This document shows, in pieces, positions 33,258-40,256 of a DNA stretch of 40,256 nucleotides (position 1 is the stretch's first letter; the number at the start of each line of letters is the position of its first letter). Origin of the DNA: an uncultured Rhodospirillales bacterium (lineage in GTDB: Bacteria > Pseudomonadota > Alphaproteobacteria > Reyranellales > Reyranellaceae); assembly GCA_945957125.1 (NCBI GenBank), contig CAMFJT010000020.1, forward strand, positions 1-40,256, in the 5' to 3' direction. The position numbers were made by a program, and so were the translations under genes. Below the pieces are notes generated by a model. That model saw only the letters and a program-made list of their open reading frames with translations. It made no database searches and was not told where the DNA came from.

Positions 33258-34417
33258 CCGAGCTCGGCAAGCAGCGTGTCGGTGTGCTGGCCGTGCGTCG
33301 GGCCGGGACCGGGCGCGACGGTCACGGGCGCGAAGGAAAGCCGGATCGGGGCGGTGATGGTGCGCGGCATCTCGGCCACCGCGCTCGGCACGATCGCGCC
33401 GTTGGCGACGGCCTGCTCGTCGTGCGGCACGTCGCGCAACACGCCCAGCAGCCCGAAGGTGATCTCGTGATGGCGCAGCCGCCTGCGCCATTCGGGCCAT
33501 GGCCGCGCGGCGAAGACGGGATCGAGGATCGCCGCCAGCTCGGTGGCATGGCCGCGCCGCAGGTCGGTGGTGCGGAAGCGCGGATCGTCCAGCAGGTCGG
33601 TGCGCTCGATCGCCTGGCACAGCTCGGGCCACAGCTTGTCCTCGCGCACGACGGTGAGCTGGATCCAGCGGCCGTCGGACGTGCGGTACTGGTTGGCGAG
33701 CGCGCTGCGCGGCGTGGTGCGCGGCGGACGCGGCGCCACGTAGGCGTCGAGCAGGGCGCCCTGCGCCAGCATCGCGTTCGACCACAGGCCGCCGGCATGC
33801 AGCGAGGTCGAGACCTCGCTGCCCTCGCCGGTGCGCTCGCGATGCAGCAGCGCCATCGAGATCGCGGCGAACAGGTTCATGCCCGCCATCTGGTCGCCCT
33901 GCGCGGGCAGGGAGAAGGCGGGCGGGCCGCCCTCGTAGGTCAGCGCGTCGAGCAGGCCGGAGCGGGCGAAGAACGCCGTCGAATCGAAGCCGGGCTGATC
34001 CGCGTCCGGCCCGTGCTCGCCGTAACCGGTCATCGAGGCGTAGATCAGCCGGGGGTTGAGCGGCGCCACATCGGCGTAGCGCATCCGGAGCCGGGCACGG
34101 ACCTTGAGCGGGAAGTTGACCACCATCACGTCGGCGGTCGCGACCAGCCGGTCGAGCACGCCGCGGCCTTCGGCGTGCTTGAGATCGAGCACGATCGCGC
34201 GCTTGTTTCGATTGACCAGATGCCAGCAGAAATTGACCGGATGCTGCGGGATAGAATGGGCCTGGCCGAGCTTGCGCTGCGGGTCGCCCTCGCCCGGCGG
34301 CTCGATCTTGATCACCTCGGCGCCGTAGTCGCCCATCACCGTCGTGGCGATCGGCCCGGCGATGAAGCTCGCCAGGTCGAGCACGCGCAATCCGCTTAAG
34401 GGCAGGGCCCCGGCCAT
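33206..34417 (-). CDS. CaiB/BaiF (class III) CoA-transferase
   Basis: The 403-residue enzyme moves CoA between carboxylic acids without a ping-pong enzyme-thioester on glutamate, as in formyl-CoA or carnitine-CoA transferases. It starts MAGALPLSGLRVLDLASFIA; GPIATTVMGDYGAEVIKIEP and NRNKRAIVLDLK are CoA-binding hallmarks, and the catalytic aspartate is Asp145 in GFDSTAFFARSG after GYGEHGPDAD. Its start region is divergent from the SGNH hydrolase gene (41 bp gap). Its 3' end overlaps the radical SAM gene. Acceptor and donor acids are unknown; the nearby feruloyl-CoA-synthase-like gene hints at aromatic or aliphatic acid catabolism. Confidence 0.92.
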   Translation of the reverse strand: MAGALPLSGLRVLDLASFIAGPIATTVMGDYGAEVIKIEPPGEGDPQRKLGQAHSIPQHPVNFCWHLVNRNKRAIVLDLKHAEGRGVLDRLVATADVMVVNFPLKVRARLRMRYADVAPLNPRLIYASMTGYGEHGPDADQPGFDSTAFFARSGLLDALTYEGGPPAFSLPAQGDQMAGMNLFAAISMALLHRERTGEGSEVSTSLHAGGLWSNAMLAQGALLDAYVAPRPPRTTPRSALANQYRTSDGRWIQLTVVREDKLWPELCQAIERTDLLDDPRFRTTDLRRGHATELAAILDPVFAARPWPEWRRRLRHHEITFGLLGVLRDVPHDEQAVANGAIVPSAVAEMPRTITAPIRLSFAPVTVAPGPGPTHGQHTDTLLAELGYDAGERDRLRQAGALG

Positions 34418-34458
34418 TGAGTTTTTCCTCCCGACGATTTACAGCCCAGCCTAGATCA

Positions 34459-35625
34459 ATGTCCCGGTTCTTGCGAAAGCTTTGGCCGCCGCTCCTGGCG
34501 CTGGCCGTCATCGTCGTCGCCGTGGTCGAGCTGCCCTTTGCCGCAGCGCTCGCCGTCATTGCGCTGGTCTGCCTCGTCGCGATCGTGCGGCTGAAGACGC
34601 CGTTCTGGCGCAATGCATCGCTCGCGACGGCGGCCTTCCTGCTCGGCCTCGCCGGCATCGAGTTCGGTCTTTACCTTCTGGAGCCGAGCGGCCAGGAGGT
34701 CGGTGCGGTCCGCGTCCAGACGCCGGAGCAATGGTATCCCTACGACCCGGTGGTGCAGTTCCGGCCCAGGCCCGACACCGTCGTCACCGCGCGCGCGACG
34801 TGGAAGGACCAGCCGCTCTACGACGTCAAATACACCATCCTGCCGTCTGGCGATCGCGCGGTGCCGGGCTCGGTCGACCAGGCGCCGACCTACCTCTTCT
34901 TCGGCGATTCCTACGCCTTCGCCGAAGGCGTCAACGACGACGAGACGGCGGCGTCGCAGTTCGCGCAGCGGCTGAAGCCGCCGGCCCATGTCGTCAATCT
35001 CGGCGTGCCGGGCTGGGGCGCCACGCACATGGTGCGCGCGATCGAGGCCGGGCTGGTCGACAAGTACGTCATCGGCAAGGTGGCCGCGGTGATCGTCTGG
35101 GTGACGCCGCCGCATCTCGAGCGAGTCACCGGCGAGTCCTCGTGGCTCGACAATGCGCCGCGCTACGATTACGGCGCCGACGGCAAGCTGCACTACACCA
35201 GCACCTTCAACCAGTACCGCTGGACCCATCCGCTCGAGGGGCTGGCCTACCTGGCCCGCACCCGGTTGCAGCTCGTGCGTCGGCTGACCAACGCCGAGCA
35301 GGAACGCAAGCAGGCCAAGCTCTATGTCGATCTCACCCGGCGGCTGCAGGAGCTGGTGCGCGAACGCTTCGACGCGCCGCTGATCCTGCTCAGCAACGGG
35401 CCGGAAGCCGCGCCGCCGGACCAGCCCGATCTCCAGTTCCTGCCGGCGTTCGAGGGGCTGCGATCGATCGGCGCGCCGGTCATCTCCGTACGCAAGATGA
35501 TCGGGCCACGGTCGACCTGGGATCGCTACTTCATCCCGCACGACGGCCATCCGACAGCGCTGCTCAATCGCATGGTCGCCGAAGCGCTGATCGACCACTT
35601 CGCGAAATCGCAACGTCCGAATTGA
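34459..35625 (+). CDS. Membrane-anchored SGNH/GDSL hydrolase family protein
   Basis: The 388-residue protein starts with two hydrophobic segments (about 8-43 and 55-74), which should anchor it in the inner membrane with the catalytic part outside. The SGNH elements are YLFFGDSYAFAEG (Ser151), NLGVPGWGATHM (Gly block) and a C-terminal D-x-H in HDGHPTALLN. The conserved asparagine block is less clear (LLSNGPE). Such enzymes act as esterases or O-acetyl transfer/removal enzymes on cell-envelope glycans. The chosen ATG is within 41 bp of the divergent CoA-transferase; a TTG further upstream lies opposite that gene's start and is unlikely. Function is not assigned further. Confidence 0.78.
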   Translation: MSRFLRKLWPPLLALAVIVVAVVELPFAAALAVIALVCLVAIVRLKTPFWRNASLATAAFLLGLAGIEFGLYLLEPSGQEVGAVRVQTPEQWYPYDPVVQFRPRPDTVVTARATWKDQPLYDVKYTILPSGDRAVPGSVDQAPTYLFFGDSYAFAEGVNDDETAASQFAQRLKPPAHVVNLGVPGWGATHMVRAIEAGLVDKYVIGKVAAVIVWVTPPHLERVTGESSWLDNAPRYDYGADGKLHYTSTFNQYRWTHPLEGLAYLARTRLQLVRRLTNAEQERKQAKLYVDLTRRLQELVRERFDAPLILLSNGPEAAPPDQPDLQFLPAFEGLRSIGAPVISVRKMIGPRSTWDRYFIPHDGHPTALLNRMVAEALIDHFAKSQRPN

Positions 35626-35680
35626 CCTCCTCCGGCATTCCGGTCAGCGTCCCGTCGACGGATCGAGGAGAAGCAGCGTT

Positions 35681-37474
35681 TTGAGTCCCGTGGCGCCCAT
35701 GCGTACGCTCAATCGGCCCAGCCCGACGGTCTCGGTCGAGCGGCGCGCCGACGGCGTCCTCGTGCTGTCGGCGGGCCGTGACCTGCCGGACGACATCCCG
35801 CTGATGATCGACTGGCTGCAGCGCGCCGCCGAGCGTCGGCCGCAGGTCACCTTCCTCGCCGAGCGGCGCGGGCCGCAGCGCGCCTGGCAGCGCCTTTCCT
35901 ATGCCGAGGCCTGGGCATCGACCGGTGCGATCGCGTCGTGGCTGATCGCGCAGGGATTCGGGCCCGGCTCGCCGCCGGCCGCCATCCTGTCGGACAACAG
36001 CCTGGAGAACGCGCTGTTCCTGTTCGGCGCGATGCGGGCAGGCCTGCTGGTGGCGCCGATCTCGCCCAACTATTCGCTGGCGGGCGATTTCGCGCGGCTC
36101 GACCATGCGCTCGGCATCGTCCAGCCGGCACTTGTCTTCGCGCAGGACTCGACCGTCTACGGCCGGGCGCTCGACCGCGTGACGGCGCGCATCGTCACCG
36201 TCGACGGCAAGCGCGGGCTTCCGTTCGGCGCGTTGACCGCCGCGTCGATCGATGCCGCCGTCGCGGAGCGGCGTACGCACATCACCGCCGACACGCCCGC
36301 CAAGATCCTGTTCACGTCGGGCTCGACCGGCACGGCCAAGGGCGTGCTGAACACGCACGGCAATCTCGCTGCGGCCGCCGAGATGATCCGCATGGTCGGC
36401 GAGCCGCTCGACGACCAGCGCGTGGCGCTGTCGCTCGACTGGCTGCCCTGGCACCATACCTGGGGCGGCAATGCCAACCTCAACAGCATCGTGCGGGTGG
36501 CGGGCTCGATGTATATCGACGGCGGCCGGCCGCTGCCGGGCCGTTTCCAGGAGACGCTGGAGAACCTGCGCGAGCTCTCGCCGTCGGGCTTCGGCACGGT
36601 GCCGGCGGCCTATCCGATGCTGCTCGAGGCGCTGGAGCGCGATGCCGACTTGCGCGCCAGGTTCTTCAAGAACATGCGCGGGCTGGGCTACGGCGGCGCG
36701 CTGCTGCCGCAGGAAAGCTTCGACCGCCTGCAGGGCCAGGCCACCGCGCAGCTCGGCGAGCGCCTGCCATTCGGCTGCGGCTGGGGCATGACCGAGACGA
36801 CCAGCACCGGCCTGATGGTCTACTGGAACGTCGAGCGCGCGGGGCTGCTCGGCCTGCCGCAGCCCGGCATGCTGGCCAAGCTGGTGCCGGCCGGCGACCG
36901 CTACGAGCTGCGCGTCAAGGGCCCGAACATCATGCCGGGCTATTATCGCAATCCCGAGGCGACCGCCGAGGCGTTCGACGAGGAAGGCTTCTTCAGGACC
37001 GGCGACGCCGCGCGCTGGGTCGACGAGAGCCGGCCGGAAGCCGGCATCGCCTTCGCCGGCCGCCTGTCGGAGGAATTCAAGCTTTCGTCCGGCACCTGGG
37101 TGCGCGCCACGACCCTGCGCACGCAGTTGATCGACGCGCTGCAGCCCTATGTCCGCGACCTGGTGATCGCCGCGCCCGACCGGCCGTGGCTCGGCGCGCT
37201 GGTGTGGCTCGACGAGACGGCCTGTGCCGAAGCCGGCGGCGAGGCCGCCTGGCGTCCGGCATTGGAGCGCCTGCTGCGGACCTTCAACGCTCGACCCGGC
37301 GGGTCGAGCACGCGCATCGTGCGTCTGCTGCCGCTCGCCGAGCCGCCGCAGGCCGGCGCCGGCGAGGTGACCGACAAGCGTTCGATCAACACGCGGCGCG
37401 TGCTCGAACGGCGTACCGCCGACGTGGCGCGACTCTATGCGGAGTCTGCCGGCGGCGAGGTGATCGCTTCGTGA
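35681..37474 (+). CDS. Feruloyl-CoA synthase-like AMP-forming ligase
   Basis: The 597-residue ANL-superfamily enzyme activates a carboxylic acid as an acyl-adenylate and loads it on CoA. Motifs: phosphate-binding ILFTSGSTGTAKGVLNTHGN (about 210-228), GCGWGMTETTSTGLM, the ribose-binding aspartate in FRTGDAARW and the hinge beyond it, and the C-terminal TDKRSINTRRVLERR that parallels the end of feruloyl-CoA synthases. Ferulate or another phenylpropenoic/aryl acid is the likely substrate. The start appears to be TTG with GAGGAG 10 nt upstream; GTG and ATG codons 3 and 6 residues later are alternatives. A GntR regulator and peptide-type transporter follow on the same strand. Confidence 0.85.
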   Translation: MSPVAPMRTLNRPSPTVSVERRADGVLVLSAGRDLPDDIPLMIDWLQRAAERRPQVTFLAERRGPQRAWQRLSYAEAWASTGAIASWLIAQGFGPGSPPAAILSDNSLENALFLFGAMRAGLLVAPISPNYSLAGDFARLDHALGIVQPALVFAQDSTVYGRALDRVTARIVTVDGKRGLPFGALTAASIDAAVAERRTHITADTPAKILFTSGSTGTAKGVLNTHGNLAAAAEMIRMVGEPLDDQRVALSLDWLPWHHTWGGNANLNSIVRVAGSMYIDGGRPLPGRFQETLENLRELSPSGFGTVPAAYPMLLEALERDADLRARFFKNMRGLGYGGALLPQESFDRLQGQATAQLGERLPFGCGWGMTETTSTGLMVYWNVERAGLLGLPQPGMLAKLVPAGDRYELRVKGPNIMPGYYRNPEATAEAFDEEGFFRTGDAARWVDESRPEAGIAFAGRLSEEFKLSSGTWVRATTLRTQLIDALQPYVRDLVIAAPDRPWLGALVWLDETACAEAGGEAAWRPALERLLRTFNARPGGSSTRIVRLLPLAEPPQAGAGEVTDKRSINTRRVLERRTADVARLYAESAGGEVIAS

Positions 37475-37484
37475 ATCTTGTTTT

Positions 37485-37517
37485 TTGTTGACAATTTTTT
37501 GCTTCGGTTCGCTAAAT
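37485..37517 (+). promoter_or_regulatory. GntR promoter with TTGTnnACAA operator over the -35 box
   Basis: TTGTTGACAA (37485-37494) is a perfect TTGT-nn-ACAA palindrome, the form bound by FadR/FCD-type GntR proteins. It overlaps a perfect TTGACA -35 (37488-37493). CTAAAT at 37512-37517 (18-nt spacer) is a modest -10. The stretch is strikingly AT-rich for this genome and lies 68-78 nt before the GntR start, pointing to autoregulation of the GntR-ABC operon. Confidence 0.5.
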
Positions 37518-37562
37518 CAGCCCGTGTGATGCGCCGAAAAGAGCGCACCTCGGGAGGAAGAC

Positions 37563-38276
37563 GTGGACGAGCAGACGGCCTCGGGACCGATTTGCGCGCT
37601 GCCGCTGCCGCAGCAGATCGCCGACCATCTCGGTCATCGCATCATGCACGGCGAGCTCGTGCCGGGCAGCCGCCTCAAGGAAGAGGAATTCGCCGAACGC
37701 TATGACGTGAGCCGCGGGCCGGTGCGCGAGGCTTTCCGCATTCTCGAGCGCCGCGGCTTCGTCGAGATCGTGCCGCGCCATGGCGCGCGGGTACGCGTGT
37801 TCGACCCGGCCGACCTCGCGGCGCTGTTCAGCATCCGGGCGGTCCTGTTCGGCCTCGCCGCGCGCCAGGCCACGGAGCGGGCGGAGCCGGGCCTGGTGGA
37901 AGCGCTGGCGCTGCGGGTCGCGCGGCTGCGCCGCTCGGCCGAGAAGATGGACATCAGCCCGCGCGAGCATGCCGTCATCGCCGGCGACAACCAGCACCTG
38001 ATCGCTCGTTACAGCGCCAATCGCCCGTTGCTGCGGATGCTGGAGGAGCTGACCGGCCGCGCCCTGTGGCGCATGGCCTGGAGCGACCCGCCGCTCGATT
38101 TCACCACGCGTGTCCGCCGCCAGCAGTCGGCCCGCTTCTGGCGCGACCTCCTGAAGGCGATCAAGGCCGGCGATGCGGGACGCGCCGAGGGCATTGCGCG
38201 GGCGCTTCTCGAAGCCTCGCGCGATCACATGATCGCCGCCATGGCATCCCATCGCGTCCTGTCGGCGGCCGAGTGA
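37563..38276 (+). CDS. GntR family transcriptional regulator (FCD/FadR type)
   Basis: The 237-residue repressor has an N-terminal winged helix-turn-helix (about 15-80: LPQQIADHLGHRIMHGELVP, LKEEEFAERYDVSRGPVREA, then a wing RGFVEIVPRHGARV) and an all-helical C-terminal FCD ligand-binding domain (about 95-230). It starts at GTG with GGGAGGAA a few bases upstream. Its stop is one base away from the ATG of the ABC permease, so it is the first gene of the transporter operon and probably senses the imported compound or a metabolite. The operator-like palindrome upstream supports self-repression. Confidence 0.9.
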   Translation: MDEQTASGPICALPLPQQIADHLGHRIMHGELVPGSRLKEEEFAERYDVSRGPVREAFRILERRGFVEIVPRHGARVRVFDPADLAALFSIRAVLFGLAARQATERAEPGLVEALALRVARLRRSAEKMDISPREHAVIAGDNQHLIARYSANRPLLRMLEELTGRALWRMAWSDPPLDFTTRVRRQQSARFWRDLLKAIKAGDAGRAEGIARALLEASRDHMIAAMASHRVLSAAE

Positions 38277-38277
38277 C

Positions 38278-39234
38278 ATGCAGGCCTATATCGTCCGCCG
38301 TCTCCTGGCGCTGATCCCGACGCTGTTCTTCGCCAGCGTCATCGTGTTCGTCACCGTGCGCATGATCCCGGGCGACGTGATCGACCTGATGCTGAGCCAG
38401 AACGACATCGCCGCCGCCAAGATGGGCCGCGAGCAGCTCGAGAAGGCGCTCGGCTTCGATACGCCGATGTGGATCCAGTACGGCAAGTGGATCGGCGGCA
38501 TCCTGCTGCACGGCGATTTCGGCACGTCGCTGTGGCAGAACACGCCGGTCGGCGAATATCTGAGGGCCCGCCTGCCGATCACCTTCGAGCTCGGGCTGAT
38601 GGCCCTGGTCGTCGGCCTGCTGGTCGCCATCCCGATCGGCGTCTACTCCGCGATGCGCCAGGACACGGCGGGCGACTATGTCGCGCGCTCCTTCTCGATC
38701 CTGATGCTGGCGGTGCCGTCGTTCTGGCTCGGCACGATGGTGATGGTGTTCCCGTCGATCTGGTGGGGCTGGTCGCCGGAGATGAAGTTCGTGCCGTTCA
38801 CCGAGAACCCGCTGCAGAACCTCAGCCAGATGATCATCCCGGCGATCATCCTCGGCTGCTCGCTGTCGGCCATCACCATGCGGCTGACGCGCACCATGAT
38901 GCTCGAGGTGCTGCGGCAGGATTATATCCGCACGGCCTGGGCCAAGGGCCTGGGCGAGAAGCTGGTGGTGTCGCGCCATGCGCTGCGCAACGCGCTGATC
39001 CCGGTCGTCACGCTGATCGGCCTGCAGGCGCCGTTGCTGATCGGCGGCGCGGTGATCATGGAGCAGATCTTCGTCATCCCCGGCATGGGCCTGCTGCTGC
39101 TCGACGCGGTCAGCCAGCGCGACTACCCGGTGATCACCGGCGTGTTCCTGATCGTGGGCGTGGCGGTCATGTGCATCAACCTGGTCGTCGATCTCAGCTA
39201 CGGCCTGCTCGATCCCAAGGTGAGGTATCGCTGA
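38278..39234 (+). CDS. ABC transporter permease (DppB/OppB family)
   Basis: This 318-residue inner-membrane subunit belongs to the dipeptide/oligopeptide/nickel-type importers. It opens MQAYIVRRLLALIPTLFFAS with the typical first helix, then has a periplasmic loop, five further helices and the ATPase-contact EAA loop RQDYIRTAWAKGLGEKLVV, ending in the conserved VDLSYGLLDPKVRYR. The start lies 1 nt after the GntR stop and the stop overlaps the next permease start (TGATG). Substrates of the family range from peptides to opines, nickel and glutathione, so none is assigned. Confidence 0.93.
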   Translation: MQAYIVRRLLALIPTLFFASVIVFVTVRMIPGDVIDLMLSQNDIAAAKMGREQLEKALGFDTPMWIQYGKWIGGILLHGDFGTSLWQNTPVGEYLRARLPITFELGLMALVVGLLVAIPIGVYSAMRQDTAGDYVARSFSILMLAVPSFWLGTMVMVFPSIWWGWSPEMKFVPFTENPLQNLSQMIIPAIILGCSLSAITMRLTRTMMLEVLRQDYIRTAWAKGLGEKLVVSRHALRNALIPVVTLIGLQAPLLIGGAVIMEQIFVIPGMGLLLLDAVSQRDYPVITGVFLIVGVAVMCINLVVDLSYGLLDPKVRYR

Positions 39235-40136
39235 TGGCCACCCTCGCCGATCCCGCCGTCACGGCCGGAGCGCCGCGGCGCCGCCGCAGCCCGCTGCTGC
39301 ACTTCATCGGCCGCCTGTTCCGCGAGAAGCCGCTCGGCGCGGCCGGCGCCGTGGTCTTCATCCTCTTCCTGTTCTGCGGGATCTTCGCCGACGTGCTGGC
39401 GCCGCACGGCATGAACCAGATCGCGCCGCTCAAGCGGCTGCGGCCGCCGTCGCTGGAATTCCCCTTCGGCACCGACAATCTCGGCCGCGACATGCTCTCG
39501 CGCTGCCTGTTCGGCGCGCAGCTCTCGGTGATCATCGGCTTCTGCGGCGCGGGCCTCGCCACGATCGTCTCGACCTTCATCGGCATCGTCTCGGGCTATC
39601 TCGGCGGCCGCTTCGACCTCGTGCTGCAGCGCTTCGTCGATGCCTGGATGAGCTTCCCGACCCTGATCGTGCTGATCGTCGTGGTCTCGGTCGTCGGGCC
39701 GGGCATGCCTCAGATCATCCTGACGCTCGGCCTGCTGTTCGGCATCGGCGGCTCGCGCATCATCCGCAGCGCCGTGGTCTCGGTGCGCGAGAACATGTAC
39801 GTGCACGCCGCGCAATCGACCGGCGCCTCGACCTTCCGGGTGCTGTGGCGCCACATCCTGCCCAACGTGCTGCCGCCGGTGATCGTGCTGTTCACCACCA
39901 ATGTCGGCGGCGTGATCCTGGCTGAATCCGGGCTGGCCTTCCTCGGGCTGGGCGTGCCGCCGCCGGCGCCGACCTGGGGCGGCCTGCTGTCGGGCAGCGG
40001 GCGCACCTACATGCTGCAGGGCCCGTGGCTGGCGCTGGCGCCGGGCCTCTGCCTCACCATCGTGGTCTACGCCACCAACATGTTCGGCGACGCGCTGCGC
40101 GACCTGCTCGATCCGCGCATGCGCGGATCGCGCTGA
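39234..40136 (+). CDS. ABC transporter permease (DppC/OppC family)
   Basis: The 300-residue partner permease begins with a charged cytoplasmic tail (APRRRRSPLLHFIGRLFREK) and the first helix, followed by the family motif FPFGTDNLGRDMLSRCLFGA and the EAA loop ENMYVHAAQSTGASTFRVLWRHILPN (given as positions about 183-208). The end VVYATNMFGDALRDLLDPRM is standard. It is translationally coupled to DppB by a 1-nt overlap. The two permeases form the membrane channel; ATPase genes are not in the window and presumably lie downstream of the binding protein. Confidence 0.93.
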   Translation: MATLADPAVTAGAPRRRRSPLLHFIGRLFREKPLGAAGAVVFILFLFCGIFADVLAPHGMNQIAPLKRLRPPSLEFPFGTDNLGRDMLSRCLFGAQLSVIIGFCGAGLATIVSTFIGIVSGYLGGRFDLVLQRFVDAWMSFPTLIVLIVVVSVVGPGMPQIILTLGLLFGIGGSRIIRSAVVSVRENMYVHAAQSTGASTFRVLWRHILPNVLPPVIVLFTTNVGGVILAESGLAFLGLGVPPPAPTWGGLLSGSGRTYMLQGPWLALAPGLCLTIVVYATNMFGDALRDLLDPRMRGSR

Positions 40137-40170
40137 CACAAACGACAATGACGATCCAAGGGAGGAAACC

Positions 40171-40256
40171 ATGTCGATCAGGAAATGGAGCGCCGGGCTC
40201 GTAGCCGGCGCCGCGAGCCTGGCGCTGATCAGCAGCGCGGGCGCGCAGCAGAAGCC
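40171..40256 (+). CDS. Start of ABC transporter substrate-binding protein (partial)
   Basis: Only the first 28 codons are inside the window: MSIRKWSAGLVAGAASLALI followed by SSAGAQQK, a clear Sec signal peptide with an AxA-type cleavage site. A strong GGGAGGAAACC ribosome site precedes the ATG. Its place right after two Dpp-type permeases (34 nt gap) makes a peptide-type solute-binding protein very likely, but no mature-domain sequence is available to confirm this. Truncated by the window end. Confidence 0.7.
   Translation, partial: MSIRKWSAGLVAGAASLALISSAGAQQK

Noticed and set aside
29940-34658. A minus-strand open frame of about 1570 codons
   Set aside because: It is antisense to the LLM and radical SAM genes and out of frame with the CoA-transferase; composition is Arg/Gly/His-rich and no family is recognisable.

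Overview
This 40.3 kb window is GC-rich (roughly two thirds G+C), densely coding bacterial chromosome. The gene content points to an alphaproteobacterium with a large metabolic repertoire: two TRAP-transporter loci, a hemD/mitofilin/hemY heme-membrane cluster, class III CoA-transferase, two flavin-dependent LLM oxidoreductases, a B12-binding radical SAM protein and a feruloyl-CoA-synthase-like ligase. A Reyranella/Rhodospirillales-type soil or freshwater organism is my guess; no rRNA or tRNA is present to test it. I see no CRISPR array, insertion sequence or phage gene.

Layout. 142-7630 (all minus): an NADP-malic enzyme with a phosphotransacetylase-like tail, a D-aminoacylase-type amidohydrolase, a 5'-truncated LysE exporter and a complete TRAP transporter (dctP-dctQ-dctM). 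7735-9638 (minus): a second TRAP membrane pair with no binding protein. 9680-13212 (plus): a small nucleotidyltransferase overlapping mutS. 13215-14993 (minus): a secreted alkaline-phosphatase-superfamily enzyme. 15089-19414 (minus): uroporphyrinogen-III synthase fused in one frame to a mitofilin/Mic60-type membrane protein, then hemY with a C-terminal zinc ribbon, then a MetE-C-like methyltransferase. 19440-19606 holds intergenic dyad repeats. 19622-21514: ogt and a divergent Tat-exported hydrolase.

21511-23245 (minus) is the highlight. An L-2-amino-thiazoline-4-carboxylate-hydrolase-family gene is followed by a GrdB/PrdB-like reductase gene whose reading frame is interrupted by one in-frame TGA. 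The TGA lies in a UxxC motif, and a short GC hairpin with the spacing and loop of a bacterial SECIS follows it. I read this as one 405-residue selenoprotein, which ordinary gene calling would split in two.

23382-26195 (plus): a lipoprotein, argC behind a hairpin-rich leader, and an mgtC-family gene whose start codon sits in the loop of a perfect 11-bp hairpin. 26205-29623 (minus): PHB-depolymerase-like esterase, LLM oxidoreductase and a zinc metallopeptidase. 29818-33257 (plus): small SpoIIAA-like protein, second LLM oxidoreductase and B12-binding radical SAM protein. 33206-34417 (minus): CaiB/BaiF CoA-transferase. 34459-40256 (plus): membrane-anchored SGNH hydrolase, feruloyl-CoA-synthase-like ligase, then a GntR regulator with a recognisable operator/promoter that leads a dipeptide/oligopeptide-type ABC transporter (two permeases plus the start of the binding protein, cut by the window edge). 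The overall theme is uptake and breakdown of organic acids, acyl-amino acids, peptides and aromatic acids around a few housekeeping genes.

No gene-free stretch exceeds 300 bases. The longest gaps are 24216-24458 (argC leader), 19415-19621 (dyad repeats), 29624-29817 and 28282-28426 (weak signals only) and 31413-31553 (nothing recognised).
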